This document shows, piece after piece, positions 45,667-60,582 of a DNA stretch of 64,000 nucleotides. The position numbers and the translations under genes are program-made. The notes under the pieces are model-generated. The model did no database searches and had not been told where the DNA came from. It saw nothing but the letters and a program-made list of their open reading frames with translations. Position 1 is the stretch's first letter; each line of letters opens with the position of its first letter. Source of the DNA: Lasioglossum baleicum (Eukaryota > Arthropoda > Insecta > Hymenoptera > Halictidae); the NCBI RefSeq assembly GCF_051020765.1, contig NW_027469329.1, forward strand, positions 124,001 through 188,000, written 5' to 3'.

Positions 45667-47388
45667 CATAACGCATAACGCATAACGCATAACGCATAAC
45701 GCATAACGCATAACGCATAACGCATAACGCAAAACGCATAATGCATAACGCATAACGCATAACGCATAACGCATAACGCATAACGCATAACGCATAACGC
45801 ATAACGCATAACCCATAACGCATAACGCATAACCCATAACGAATAACGCATAACGTTCAATGGAAAAGTCATAACGCATAACGCATAACGCATAACCCAT
45901 AACGAATAACGCATAACGCTCAATGAAAAAGTCATAATGCTTAACGCATAACGCATAACGCATAACGCATAACGCATAACGCATAACGCATAACGCATAA
46001 CGCATGACGCATAACGCATAACGCATAACGCATAACGCATAACGCACATCGCATAACGCATAACGCATAACGCATAACGCATAACGCATAACGCATAACG
46101 AATAACGCATAACGCATAACGCATAACGCATAACGCATAACGCGTAACGCATAACGCGTAACGCATAACGCATAACGCATAACGCATAACGCATAACGCA
46201 TAACGCATAACGCATAACGCATAACGCATAACGCATAACGCATAACGCATAACGCATAACGCATAACGCATAACGCATAACGCATAACGCATAACGCATA
46301 ACGCATAACGCATAACGCATAACGCATAACGCGTAACGCGTAACGCGTAACGCGTAACGCATAACGCATAACGCATAACGCATAACGCATAACGCATAAC
46401 GCATAACGCATAACGCATAACGCATAACGCATAACGCATAACGCATAACGCATAACGCATAACGCATAACGCATAACGCATAACGCATAACGCATAACGC
46501 ATAACGCATAACGCATAACGCATAACGCATAACGCATAACGCATAACGCATAACGCATAACGCATAACGCATAACGCATATCGCATAACGCATAACGTTC
46601 AATGAAAAAGTCATAACGCATAACGCATATCGCATAACCCGTAAAGCACAACGCATAACACATAACGCATAACGCATAACACATAACGCATAACGCATAA
46701 CGTATAACGCTTAACGCATAACGCATAACACATAACGCATAACGCATAACGTATAACGCTTAACGCATAACGCATAACACATAACGCATAACGCATAACG
46801 CATAACGCATAACGCATAACGCATAACGCATAACGCGTAACGCGTAACGCGTAACGCATAACGCATAACGCATAACGCATAACGCATAACGCATAACGCA
46901 TAACGCATAACGCATAACGCATAACGCATAACGCATAACGCATAACGCATAACGCATAACGCATAACGCATAACGCATAACGCATAACGCATAACCCATA
47001 ACGCATAACGCATAACCCATAACGAATAACGAATAACGCATAATGCATAACGCATAACGCTTAACGCATGACGCATATCGCATAACGCATAACGCATAAC
47101 GCATAACGCATAACGCATAACGCATAACGCATAACGCATAACGCGTAACGCGTAACGCGTAACGCGTAACGCATAACGCATAACGCATAACGCATAACGC
47201 ATAACGCATAACGCATAACGCATAACGCATAACGCATAACGCATAACGCATAACGCATAACGCATAACGCATAACGCATAACGCATAACGCATAACGCAT
47301 AACGCATAACGCATAACGCATAACGCATAACGCATAACGCATAACGCATAACGCATAACGCATAACGCATATCGCATAACGCATAACG

Positions 47389-50300
47389 TTCAATGAAAAA
47401 GTCATAACGCATAACGCATATCGCATAACCCGTAAAGCACAACGCATAACACATAACGCATAACGCATAACACATAACGCATAACGCATAACGTATAACG
47501 CTTAACGCATAACGCATAACACATAACGCATAACGCATAACGTATAACGCTTAACGCATAACGCATAACACATAACGCATAACGCATAACGCATAACGCA
47601 TAACGCATAACGCATAACGCATAACGCGTAACGCGTAACGCGTAACGCATAACGCATAACGCATAACGCATAACGCATAACGCATAACGCATAACGCATA
47701 ACGCATAACGCATAACGCATAACGCATAACGCATAACGCATAACGCATAACGCATAACGCATAACGCATAACGCAGAACGCATAACGCATAACGCATAAC
47801 GCATAACGCATAACGCATAACGCATAACGCATAACGCATAACGCATAACGGATAACGCATAACGCATAACGCATAACGCATAACGCATAACGCATAACGC
47901 ATAACGCATAACGCATAACGCATAACGCATAACGCATAACGCATAACGCATAACGCATAACGCATAACGCATAACGCATAACGCATAACGCATAACGCAT
48001 AACGCATAACGCATTACGCATGACGCATGACGCATAACGCATAACGAAAACGCATAACGCATAACGCATAACGCATAACGCATAACGCATAACGCATAAC
48101 GCATAACGCATAACGCAAAACGCATAATGCATAACGCATAACGCATAACGCATAACGCATAACGCATAACGCATAACGCATAACGCATAACGCATAACCC
48201 ATAACGCATAACGCATAACCCATAACGAATAACGCATAACGTTCAATGGAAAAGTCATAACGCATAACGCATAACGCATAACCCATAACGAATAACGCAT
48301 AACGCTCAATGAAAAAGTCATAATGCTTAACGCATAACGCATAACGCATAACGCATAACGCATAACGCATAACGCATAACGCATGACGCATAACGCATAA
48401 CGCATAACGCATAACGCATAACGCACATCGCATAACGCATAACGCATAACGCATAACGCATAACGCATAACGAATAACGCATAACGCATAACGCATAACG
48501 CATAACGCATAACGCATAACGCGTAACGCATAACGCGTAACGCATAACGCATAACGCATAACGCATAACGCATAACGCATAACGCATAACGCATAACGCA
48601 TAACGCATAACGCATAACGCATAACGCATAACGCATAACGCATAACGCATAACGCATAACGCATAACGCATAACGCATAACGCATAACGCATAACGCGTA
48701 ACGCGTAACGCGTAACGCGTAACGCATAACGCATAACGCATAACGCATAACGCATAACGCATAACGCATAACGCATAACGCATAACGCATAACGCATAAC
48801 GCATAACGCATAACGCATAACGCATAACGCATAACGCATAACGCATAACGCATAACGCATAACGCATAACGCATAACGCATAACGCATAACGCATAACGC
48901 ATAACGCATAACGCATAACGCATAACGCATAACGCATATCGCATAACGCATAACGTTCAATGAAAAAGTCATAACGCATAACGCATATCGCATAACCCGT
49001 AAAGCACAACGCATAACACATAACGCATAACGCATAACACATAACGCATAACGCATAACGTATAACGCTTAACGCATAACGCATAACACATAACGCATAA
49101 CGCATAACGTATAACGCTTAACGCATAACGCATAACACATAACGCATAACGCATAACGCATAACGCATAACGCATAACGCATAACGCATAACGCGTAACG
49201 CGTAACGCGTAACGCATAACGCATAACGCATAACGCATAACGCATAACGCATAACGCATAACGCATAACGCATAACGCATAACGCATAACGCATAACGCA
49301 TAACGCATAACGCATAACGCATAACGCATAACGCATAACGCATAACGCATAACCCATAACGCATAACGCATAACCCATAACGAATAACGAATAACGCATA
49401 ATGCATAACGCATAACGCTTAACGCATGACGCATATCGCATAACGCATAACGCATAACGCATAACGCATAACGCATAACGCATAACGCATAACGCATAAC
49501 GCATAACGCGTAACGCGTAACGCGTAACGCGTAACGCGTAACGCATAACGCATAACGCATAACGCATAACGCATAACGCATAACGCATAACGCATAACGC
49601 ATAACGCATAACGCATAACGCATAACGCATAACGCATAACGCATAACGCATAACGCATAACGCATAACGCATAACGCATAACGCATAACGCATAACGCAT
49701 AACGCATAACGCATAACGCATAACGCATAACGCATAACGCATAACGCATATCGCATAACGCATAACGTTCAATGAAAAAGTCATAACGCATAACGCATAT
49801 CGCATAACCCGTAAAGCACAACGCATAACACATAACGCATAACGCATAACACATAACGCATAACGCATAACGTATAACGCTTAACGCATAACGCATAACA
49901 CATAACACATAACGCATAACGCATAACGCATAACGCATAACGCATAACGCATAACGCATAACGCGTAACGCGTAACGCGTAACGCATAACGCATAACGCA
50001 TAACGCATAACGCATAACGCATAACGCATAACGCATAACGCATAACGCATAACGCATAACGCATAACGCATAACGCATAACGCATAACGCATAACGCATA
50101 ACGCATAACGCATAACGCATAACCCATAACGCATAACGCATAACCCATAACGAATAACGAATAACGCATAATGCATAACGCATAACGCTTAACGCATGAC
50201 GCATATCGCATAACGCATAACGCATAACGCATAACGCATAACGGATAACGCATAACGCATAACGCATAACGCATAACGCATAACGCATAACGCATAACGC

Positions 50301-50397
50301 ATAACGCATAACGCATAACGCATAACGCATAACGCATAACGCATAACGCATAACGCATAACGCATAACGCATAACGCATATCGCATAACGCATAACG
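47389..50397. repeat. Segmental duplication copy 2 (about 3 kb)
   Basis: Counterpart of 38536-41530: CAGAACG at 47774, CATTACG at 48012, slip at 48047, d/a at 48242/48305, c boxes at 48956 and 49768. A third, partial copy (45353-47388) has the slip and d/a pair but lacks CAGAACG. A fourth (about 36290-38535) has CAGAACG and d/a but lacks the CATTACG triplet and the slip. Confidence 0.8.
48047..48052. repeat. Register slip 3: 6-bp unit AAAACG
   Basis: Register moves from 6 to 5 mod 7 and stays there to the window end. It lies 2,386 bp after slip 2; the d box 195 bp downstream keeps exactly the same spacing in both copies (202 bp for slip 1). Confidence 0.9.
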
Positions 50398-52378
50398 TTC
50401 AATGAAAAAGTCATAACGCATAACGCATATCGCATAACCCGTAAAGCACAACGCATAACACATAACGCATAACGCATAACACATAACGCATAACGCATAA
50501 CGTATAACGCTTAACGCATAACGCATAACACATAACGCATAACGCATAACGTATAACGCTTAACGCATAACGCATAACACATAACGCATAACGCATAACG
50601 CATAACGCATAACGCATAACGCATAACGCATAACGCGTAACGCGTAACGCGTAACGCATAACGCATAACGCATAACGCATAACGCATAACGCATAACGCA
50701 TAACGCATAACGCATAACGCATAACGCATAACGCATAACGCATAACGCATAACGCATAACGCATAACGCATAACGCATAACGCATAACGCATAACGCATA
50801 ACCCATAACGCATAACGCATAACCCATAACGAATAACGGATAACGCATAATGCATAACGCATAACGCTTAACGCATGACGCATATCGCATAACGCATAAC
50901 GCATAACGCATAACGCATAACGGATAACGCATAACGCATAACGCATAACGCATAACGCATAACGCATAACGCATAACGCGTAACGCGTAACGCATAACGC
51001 ATAACGCATAACGCATAACGCATAACGCATAACGCATAACGCATAACGCATAACGCGTAACGCATAACGGATAACGCATAACGCATAACGCATAACGCAT
51101 AACGCATAACGCATAACGCATAACGCATAACGCATAACGCATAACGCATAACGCATAACGCATAACGCATAACGCATAACGCATAACGCATAACGCATAA
51201 CGCATAACGCATAACGCATTACGCATAACGCATAACGCATAACGCATAACGCATAACGCATAACGCATAACGCATAACGCATATCGCATAACGCATAACG
51301 TTCAATGAAAAAGTCATAACGCATAACGCATATCGCATAACCCGTAAAGCACAACGCATAACACATAACGCATAACGCATAACGCATAACGCATAACGCA
51401 TAACGCATAACGCATAACGCATAACGCATAACCCATAACGCATAACGCATAACCCATAACGAATAACGGATAACGCATAATGCATAACGCATAACGCTTA
51501 ACGCATGACGCATATCGCATAACGCATAACGCATAACGCATAACGCATAACGGATAACGCATAACGCATAACGCATAACGCATAACGCATAACGCATAAC
51601 GCATAACGCGTAACGCGTAACGCATAACGCATAACGCATAACGCATAACGCATAACGCATAACGCATAACGCATAACGCATAACGCGTAACGCATAACGG
51701 ATAACGCATAACGCATAACGCATAACGCATAACGCATAACGCATAACGCATAACGCATAACGCATAACGCATAACGCATAACGCATAACGCATAACGCAT
51801 AACGCATAACGCATAACGCATAACGCATAACGCATAACGCATAACGCATAACGCATAACGCATAACGCATTACGCATAACGCATAACGCATAACGCATAA
51901 CGCATAACGCATAACGCATAACGCATAACGCATAACGCATAACGCATAACGCATAACGCATAACGCATAACGCATAACGCATAACGCATAACGCGTAACG
52001 CATAACGGATAACGCATAACGCATAACGCATAACGCATAACGCATAACGCATAACGCATAACGCATAACGCATAACGCATAACGCATAACGCATAACGCA
52101 TAACGCATAACGCATAACGCATAACGCATAACGCATAACGCATAACGCATAACGCATAACGCATAACGCATAACGCATAACGCATAACGCATAACGCATA
52201 ACGCATAACGCATAACGCATAACGCATAACGCATAACGCATAACGCATAACGCATAACGCATAACGCATAACGCATAACGCATAACGCATAACGCATAAC
52301 GCATAACGCATAACGCATAACGCATAACGCATAACGCATAACGCATAACGCATAACGCATATCGCATAACGCATAACG

Positions 52379-53414
52379 TTCAATGAAAAAGTCATAACGC
52401 ATAACGCATATCGCATAACCCGTAAAGCACAACGCATAACACATAACGCATAACGCATAACACATAACGCATAACGCATAACGTATAACGCTTAACGCAT
52501 AACGCATAACACATAACGCATAACGCATAACGTATAACGCTTAACGCATAACGCATAACACATAACGCATAACGCATAACGCATAACGCATAACGCATAA
52601 CGCATAACGCATAACGCGTAACGCGTAACGCGTAACGCATAACGCATAACGCATAACGCATAACGCATAACGCATAACGCATAACGCATAACGCATAACG
52701 CATATCGCATAACGCATAACGTTCAATGAAAAAGTCATAACGCATAACGCATATCGCATAACCCGTAAAGCACAACGCATAACACATAACGCATAACGCA
52801 ATACACATAACGCATAACGCATAACGTATAACGCTTAACGCATAACGCATAACACATAACGCATAACGCATAACGTATAACGCTTAACGCATAACGCATA
52901 ACACATAACGCATAACGCATAACGCATAACGCATAACGCATAACGCATAACGCATAACGCGTAACGCGTAACGCGTAACGCATAACGCATAACGCATAAC
53001 CCATAACGCATAACGCATAACCCATAACGAATAACGGATAACGCATAATGCATAACGCATAACGCTTAACGCATGACGCATATCGCATAACGCATAACGC
53101 ATAACGTATAACGCATAACGCATAACGCATAACGCATAACGCATAACGCATAACGCATAACGCATAACGCATAACGCATAACGCATAACGCATAACGCAT
53201 AACGCATAACGCATAACGCATAACGCACATCGCATAACGCATAACGCATAACGCATAACGCATAACGCATAACGCATAACGCATAACGCATAACGCATAA
53301 CGCATAACGCATAACGCATAACGCATAACGCATAACGCATAACGCATAACGCATAACGCATAACGCATAACGCATAACGCATAACGCATAACGCATATCG
53401 CATAACGCATAACG
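52379..53414. repeat. Tandem duplication, 1,036-bp copy 1
   Basis: Contains c boxes 52379 and 52722 and a rare CAATACA unit at 52799, then CACATCG at 53226. The same order follows at once in the next copy. Confidence 0.82.
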
Positions 53415-54450
53415 TTCAATGAAAAAGTCATAACGCATAACGCATATCGCATAACCCGTAAAGCACAACGCATAACACATAACGCATAACGCATAACACA
53501 TAACGCATAACGCATAACGTATAACGCTTAACGCATAACGCATAACACATAACGCATAACGCATAACGTATAACGCTTAACGCATAACGCATAACACATA
53601 ACGCATAACGCATAACGCATAACGCATAACGCATAACGCATAACGCATAACGCGTAACGCGTAACGCGTAACGCATAACGCATAACGCATAACGCATAAC
53701 GCATAACGCATAACGCATAACGCATAACGCATAACGCATAACGCATATCGCATAACGCATAACGTTCAATGAAAAAGTCATAACGCATAACGCATATCGC
53801 ATAACCCGTAAAGCACAACGCATAACACATAACGCATAACGCAATACACATAACGCATAACGCATAACGTATAACGCTTAACGCATAACGCATAACACAT
53901 AACGCATAACGCATAACGTATAACGCTTAACGCATAACGCATAACACATAACGCATAACGCATAACGCATAACGCATAACGCATAACGCATAACGCATAA
54001 CGCGTAACGCGTAACGCGTAACGCATAACGCATAACGCATAACCCATAACGCATAACGCATAACCCATAACGAATAACGGATAACGCATAATGCATAACG
54101 CATAACGCTTAACGCATGACGCATATCGCATAACGCATAACGCATAACGTATAACGCATAACGCATAACGCATAACGCATAACGCATAACGCATAACGCA
54201 TAACGCATAACGCATAACGCATAACGCATAACGCATAACGCATAACGCATAACGCATAACGCATAACGCATAACGCACATCGCATAACGCATAACGCATA
54301 ACGCATAACGCATAACGCATAACGCATAACGCATAACGCATAACGCATAACGCATAACGCATAACGCATAACGCATAACGCATAACGCATAACGCATAAC
54401 GCATAACGCATAACGCATAACGCATAACCCATAACGAATAACGCATAACG
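53415..54450. repeat. Tandem duplication, 1,036-bp copy 2
   Basis: c boxes at 53415 and 53765 and CAATACA at 53842 (1,043 bp after its counterpart), ending at a class b box (54451) where copy 1 ends at a class c box. The internal difference is one heptamer in a pure run (box interval 343 versus 350 bp). Confidence 0.82.
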
Positions 54451-57400
54451 CTCAATGGAAAAGTCATAACGCATAACGCATAACGCATAACGCATAACGC
54501 ATAACGCATGACGCATAACGCATAACGCATAACGCATAACCCATAACGCATAACGCATAACGCATAACGCATAACGCATAACGCATAACGCATAACGCAT
54601 AACCCATAACGCATAACGCATAACGCATAACGCATAACGCATAACGCATAACGCATAACGCATAACGCATAACGCATAACGCATAACGAATAACGCATAA
54701 CGCATAACGCATAACGCATAACGCATAACGCATAACGCATAACGCATAACGCATAACGCATAACGCATAACGCATAACGCATAACGCATAACGCATAACG
54801 CATAACGCATAACGCATAACGCATAACGCATAACGCATAACACATAACGCATAACGCATAACGTATAATGCTTAACGCATAACGCATAACACATAACGCA
54901 TAACGCATAACGCATAACGCATAACGCATAACGCATAACGCATAACGCGTAACGCGTAACGCATAATGCATAACGCATAACGCTTAACGCATGACGCATA
55001 TCGCATAACGCATAACGCATAACGCATAACGCATAACGGATAACGCATAACGCATAATGCATAACGCATAACGCATAACGCATAACGCATAACGCATAAC
55101 GCATAACCCATAACGCATAACGCATAACCCATAACGAATAACGCATAACGCTCAATGGAAAAGTCATAACGCATAACGCTCAATGAAAAAGTCATAATGC
55201 TTAACGCATAACGCATAACGCATAACGCATAACGCATAACGCATAACGCATAACGCATAACGCATAACGCATAACGCATAACGCATAACGCATAACGCAT
55301 AACGCATAACGCATAACGCATAACGCATAACGCATAACGCATAACGCATAACGCATAACGCATAACGCATAACGCATAACGCATAACGCATAACGCATAA
55401 CGCATAACGCATAACGCATAACGCATAACGCATAACGCATAACGCATAACGCATAACGCATAACGCACATCGCATAACGCATAACGCATAACGCATAACG
55501 CATAACGCATAACGAATAACGCATAACGCATAACGCATAACGCATAACGCATAACGCATAACGCGTAACGCATAACGCGTAACGCATAACGCATAACGCA
55601 TAACGCATAACGCATAACGCATATCGCATAACGCATAACGCATAACGCATAACGCATAACGCATAACGCATAACGCATAACGCATAACGCATAACGCATA
55701 ACGCATAACGCATAACGCATAACGCATAACGCATAACGCATAACGCATAACGCATAACGCATAACGCATAACGCATAACGCATAACGCATATCGCATAAC
55801 GCATAACGTTCAATGAAAAAGTCATAACGCATAACGCATATCGCATAACCCGTAAAGCACAACGCATAACACATAACGCATAACGCATAACACATAACGC
55901 ATAACGCATAACGTATAACGCTTAACGCATAACGCATAACACATAACGCATAACGCATAACGTATAACGCTTAACGCATAACGCATAACACATAACGCAT
56001 AACGCATAACGCATAACGCATAACGCATAACGCATAACGCATAACGCGTAACGCGTAACGCGTAACGCATAACGCATAACGCATAACGCATAACGCATAA
56101 CGCATAACGCATAACGCATAACGCATAACGCATAACGCATAACGCATAACGCATAACGCATAACGCATAACGCATAACGCATAACGCATAACGCATAACG
56201 CATAACCCATAACGCATAACGCATAACCCATAACGAATAACGAATAACGCATAATGCATAACGCATAACGCTTAACGCATGACGCATATCGCATAACGCA
56301 TAACGCATAACGCATAACGCATAACGGATAACGCATAACGCATAACGCATAACGCATAACGCATAACGCATAACGCATAACGCATAACGCATAACGCATA
56401 ACGCATAACGCATAACGCATAACGCATAACGCATAACGCATAACGCATAACGCATAACGCATAACGCATAACGCATAACGCATAACGCATATCGCATAAC
56501 GCATAACGTTCAATGAAAAAGTCATAACGCATAACGCATATCGCATAACCCGTAAAGCACAACGCATAACACATAACGCATAACGCATAACACATAACGC
56601 ATAACGCATAACGTATAACGCTTAACGCATAACGCATAACACATAACGCATAACGCATAACGTATAACGCTTAACGCATAACGCATAACACATAACGCAT
56701 AACGCATAACGCATAACGCATAACGCATAACGCATAACGCATAACGCGTAACGCGTAACGCGTAACGCATAACGCATAACGCATAACGCATAACGCATAA
56801 CGCATAACGCATAACGCATAACGCATAACGCATAACGCATAACGCATAACGCATAACGCATAACGCATAACGCATAACGCATAACGCATAACGCATAACG
56901 CATAACGCATAACCCATAACGCATAACGCATAACCCATAACGAATAACGGATAACGCATAATGCATAACGCATAACGCTTAACGCATGACGCATATCGCA
57001 TAACGCATAACGCATAACGCATAACGCGTAACGCGTAACGCATAACGCATAACGCATAACGCATAACGCATAACGCATAACGCATAACGCATAACGCATA
57101 ACGCATAACGCATAACGCATAACGCGTAACGCATAACGGATAACGCATAACGCATAACGCATAACGCATAACGCATAACGCATAACGCATAACGCATAAC
57201 GCATAACGCATAACGCATAACGCATAACGCATAACGCATAACGCATAACGCATAACGCATAACGCATAACGCATAACGCATAACGCATAACGCATAACGC
57301 ATTACGCATAACGCATAACGCATAACGCATAACGCATAACGCATAACGCATAACGCATAACGCATAACGCATAACGCATAACGCATAACGCATAACGCAT

Positions 57401-58237
57401 AACGCGTAACGCGTAACGCGTAACGCGTAACGCATAACGGATAACGCATAACGCATAACGCATAACGCATAACGCATAACGCATAACGCATAACGCATAA
57501 CGCATAACGCATAACGCATAACGCATAACGCATAACGCATAACGCATAACGCATAACGCATAACGCATAACGCATAACGCATAACGCATAACGCATAACG
57601 CATAACGCATAACGCATAACGCATAACGCATAACGCATAACGCATAACGCATAACGCATAACGCATAACGCATAACGCATAACGCATAACGCATAACGCA
57701 TAACGCATAACGCATAACGCATAACGCATAACGCATAACGCATAACGCATAACGCATAACGCATAACGCATAACGCATAACGCATAACGCATAACGCATA
57801 ACGCATAACGCATAACGCATAACGCATAACGCATAACGCATAACGCATATCGCATAACGCATAACGTTCAATGAAAAAGTCATAACGCATAACGCATATC
57901 GCATAACCCGTAAAGCACAACGCATAACACATAACGCATAACGCATAACACATAACGCATAACGCATAACGTATAACGCTTAACGCATAACGCATAACGC
58001 ATAACACATAACGCATAACGCATAACGTATAACGCTTAACGCATAACGCATAACACATAACGCATAACGCATAACGCATAACGCATAACGCATAACGCAT
58101 AACGCATAACGCGTAACGCGTAACGCGTAACGCATAACGCATAACGCATAACGCATAACGCATAACGCATAACGCATAACGCATAACGCATAACGCATAA
58201 CGCATAACGCATAACGCATAACGCATAACGCATAACG

Positions 58238-60582
58238 CATAACCCATAACGCATAACGCATAACCCATAACGAATAACGGATAACGCATAATGCATAACG
58301 CATAACGCTTAACGCATGACGCATATCGCATAACGCATAACGCATAACGCATAACGCATAACGGATAACGCATAACGCATAACGCATAACGCATAACGCA
58401 TAACGCATAACGCATAACGCATAACGCATAACGCATAACGCATAACGCATAACGCATAACGCATAACGCATAACGCATAACGCATAACGCATAACGCATA
58501 TCGCATAACGCATAACGTTCAATGAAAAAGTCATAACGCATAACGCATATCGCATAACCCGTAAAGCACAACGCATAACACATAACGCATAACGCAATAC
58601 ACATAACGCATAACGCATAACGTATAACGCTTAACGCATAACGCATAACACATAACGCATAACGCATAACGTATAACGCTTAACGCATAACGCATAACAC
58701 ATAACGCATAACGCATAACGCATAACGCATAACGCATAACGCATAACGCATAACGCGTAACGCGTAACGCGTAACGCATAACGCATAACGCATAACCCAT
58801 AACGCATAACGCATAACCCATAACGAATAACGGATAACGCATAATGCATAACGCATAACGCTTAACGCATGACGCATATCGCATAACGCATAACGCATAA
58901 CGCATAACGCATAACGCATAACGCATAACGCATAACGCATAACGCATAACGCATAACGCATAACGCATAACGCATAACGCATAACGCATAACGCATAACG
59001 CACATCGCATAACGCATAACGCATAACGCATAACGCATAACGCATAACGCATAACGCATAACGAATAACGCATAACGCATAACGCATAACGCATAACGCA
59101 TAACGCGTAACGCATAACGCGTAACGCATAACGCATAACGCATAACGCATAACGCATAACGCATATCGCATAACGCATAACGCATAACGCATAACGCATA
59201 ACGCATAACGCATAACGCATAACGAATAACGCATAACGCATAAAGCATAACGCTTAACGAATAACGCATAACGCATAACGCATGACACATTACTCATAAC
59301 GCATTACGCATAACGCATAACGCATAACGCATAACGGATAACGCATAATGCATAACGCATAACGCTTAACGCATGACGCATATCGCATAACGCATAACGC
59401 ATAACGCATAACGGATAACGCATAACGCATAATGCATAACGCATAACGCATAACGCATAACGCATAACGCATAACGCATAACGCATAACGCATAACGCAT
59501 AACGCATAACGCATAACGCATAACGCATAACGCATAACCCATAACGAATAACGCATAACGCTCAATGGAAAAGTCATAACCCATAACGCATAACGCATAA
59601 CGCATAACGCATAACGCATGACGCATAACGCATAACGCATAACGCATAACCCATAACGCATAACGCATAACGCATAACGCATAACGCATAACGCATAACC
59701 CATAACGCATAACGCATAACGCATAACGCATAACGCATAACGCATAACGCATAACGCATAACGCATAACGCATAACGCATAACGAATAACGCATAACGCA
59801 TAACGCATAACGCATAACGCATAACGCATAACGCATAACGCATAACGCATAACGCATAACGCATAACGCATAACGCATAACGCATAACGCATAACGCATA
59901 ACGCATAACGCATAACGCATAACGCATAACGCATAACACATAACGCATAACGCATAACGTATAATGCTTAACGCATAACGCATAACACATAACGCATAAC
60001 GCATAACGCATAACGCATAACGCATAACGCATAACGCGTAACGCGTAACGCATAATGCATAACGCATAACGCTTAACGCATGACGCATATCGCATAACGC
60101 ATAACGCATAACGCATAACGCATAACGGATAACGCATAACGCATAATGCATAACGCATAACGCATAACGCATAACGCATAACGCATAACGCATAACCCAT
60201 AACGCATAACGCATAACCCATAACGAATAACGCATAACGCTCAATGGAAAAGTCATAACGCATAACGCTCAATGAAAAAGTCATAATGCTTAACGCATAA
60301 CGCATAACGCATAACGCATAACGCATAACGCATAACGCATAACGCATAACGCATAACGCATAACGCATAACGCATAACGCATAACGCATAACGCATAACG
60401 CATAACGCATAACGCATAACGCATAACGCATAACGCATAACGCATAACGCATAACGCATAACGCATAACGCACATCGCATAACGCATAACGCATAACGCA
60501 TAACGCATAACGCATAACGAATAACGCATAACGCATAACGCATAACGCATAACGCATAACGCATAACGCATAACGCATAACG
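58238..60582. repeat. 2,345-bp tandem duplication, copy 1
   Basis: From the CATAACC at 58238 through c box 58518, CAATACA 58595, M 59281, b boxes 59561 and 60240, a box 60268, CACATCG 60471 and AATAACG 60520, every marker has a counterpart exactly 2,345 bp (335 heptamers) downstream. The junction lies in the pure run 60527-60582, so the limits are approximate by a few units. Confidence 0.88.

Larger units (their letters stand above)
36688..48255. repeat. Class d box family, TTCAATGGAAAAGT (4 copies)
   Basis: Starts 36688, 39375, 45856 and 48242. It combines the T of class c at position 1 with the G of class b at position 8. Each lies exactly 63 bp (nine heptamers) before a class a box, with CATAACC and AATAACG between, so all four probably descend from one event spread by segmental duplication. 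Confidence 0.85.
36765..54420. repeat. Domain F: long F3 domain with d/a box pairs
   Basis: This is the longest class c territory. Class c boxes start at 37402, 38536, 40068, 40873, 41531, 42392, 43428, 44268, 45003, 45353, 46598, 47389, 48956, 49768, 50398, 51301, 52379, 52722, 53415 and 53765. Three d/a pairs (39375/39438, 45856/45919, 48242/48305) interrupt it, each preceded by the AAAACG register slip. There is no M motif, F1 block or class b box. CGTAACG clusters reach four or five units here (for example near 37141, 38283 and 49507). Confidence 0.83.

Noticed and set aside
39173..48052. Three independent 1-bp deletions
   Set aside because: The slips share the same sequence and rare flanking units; copying of one event is simpler.
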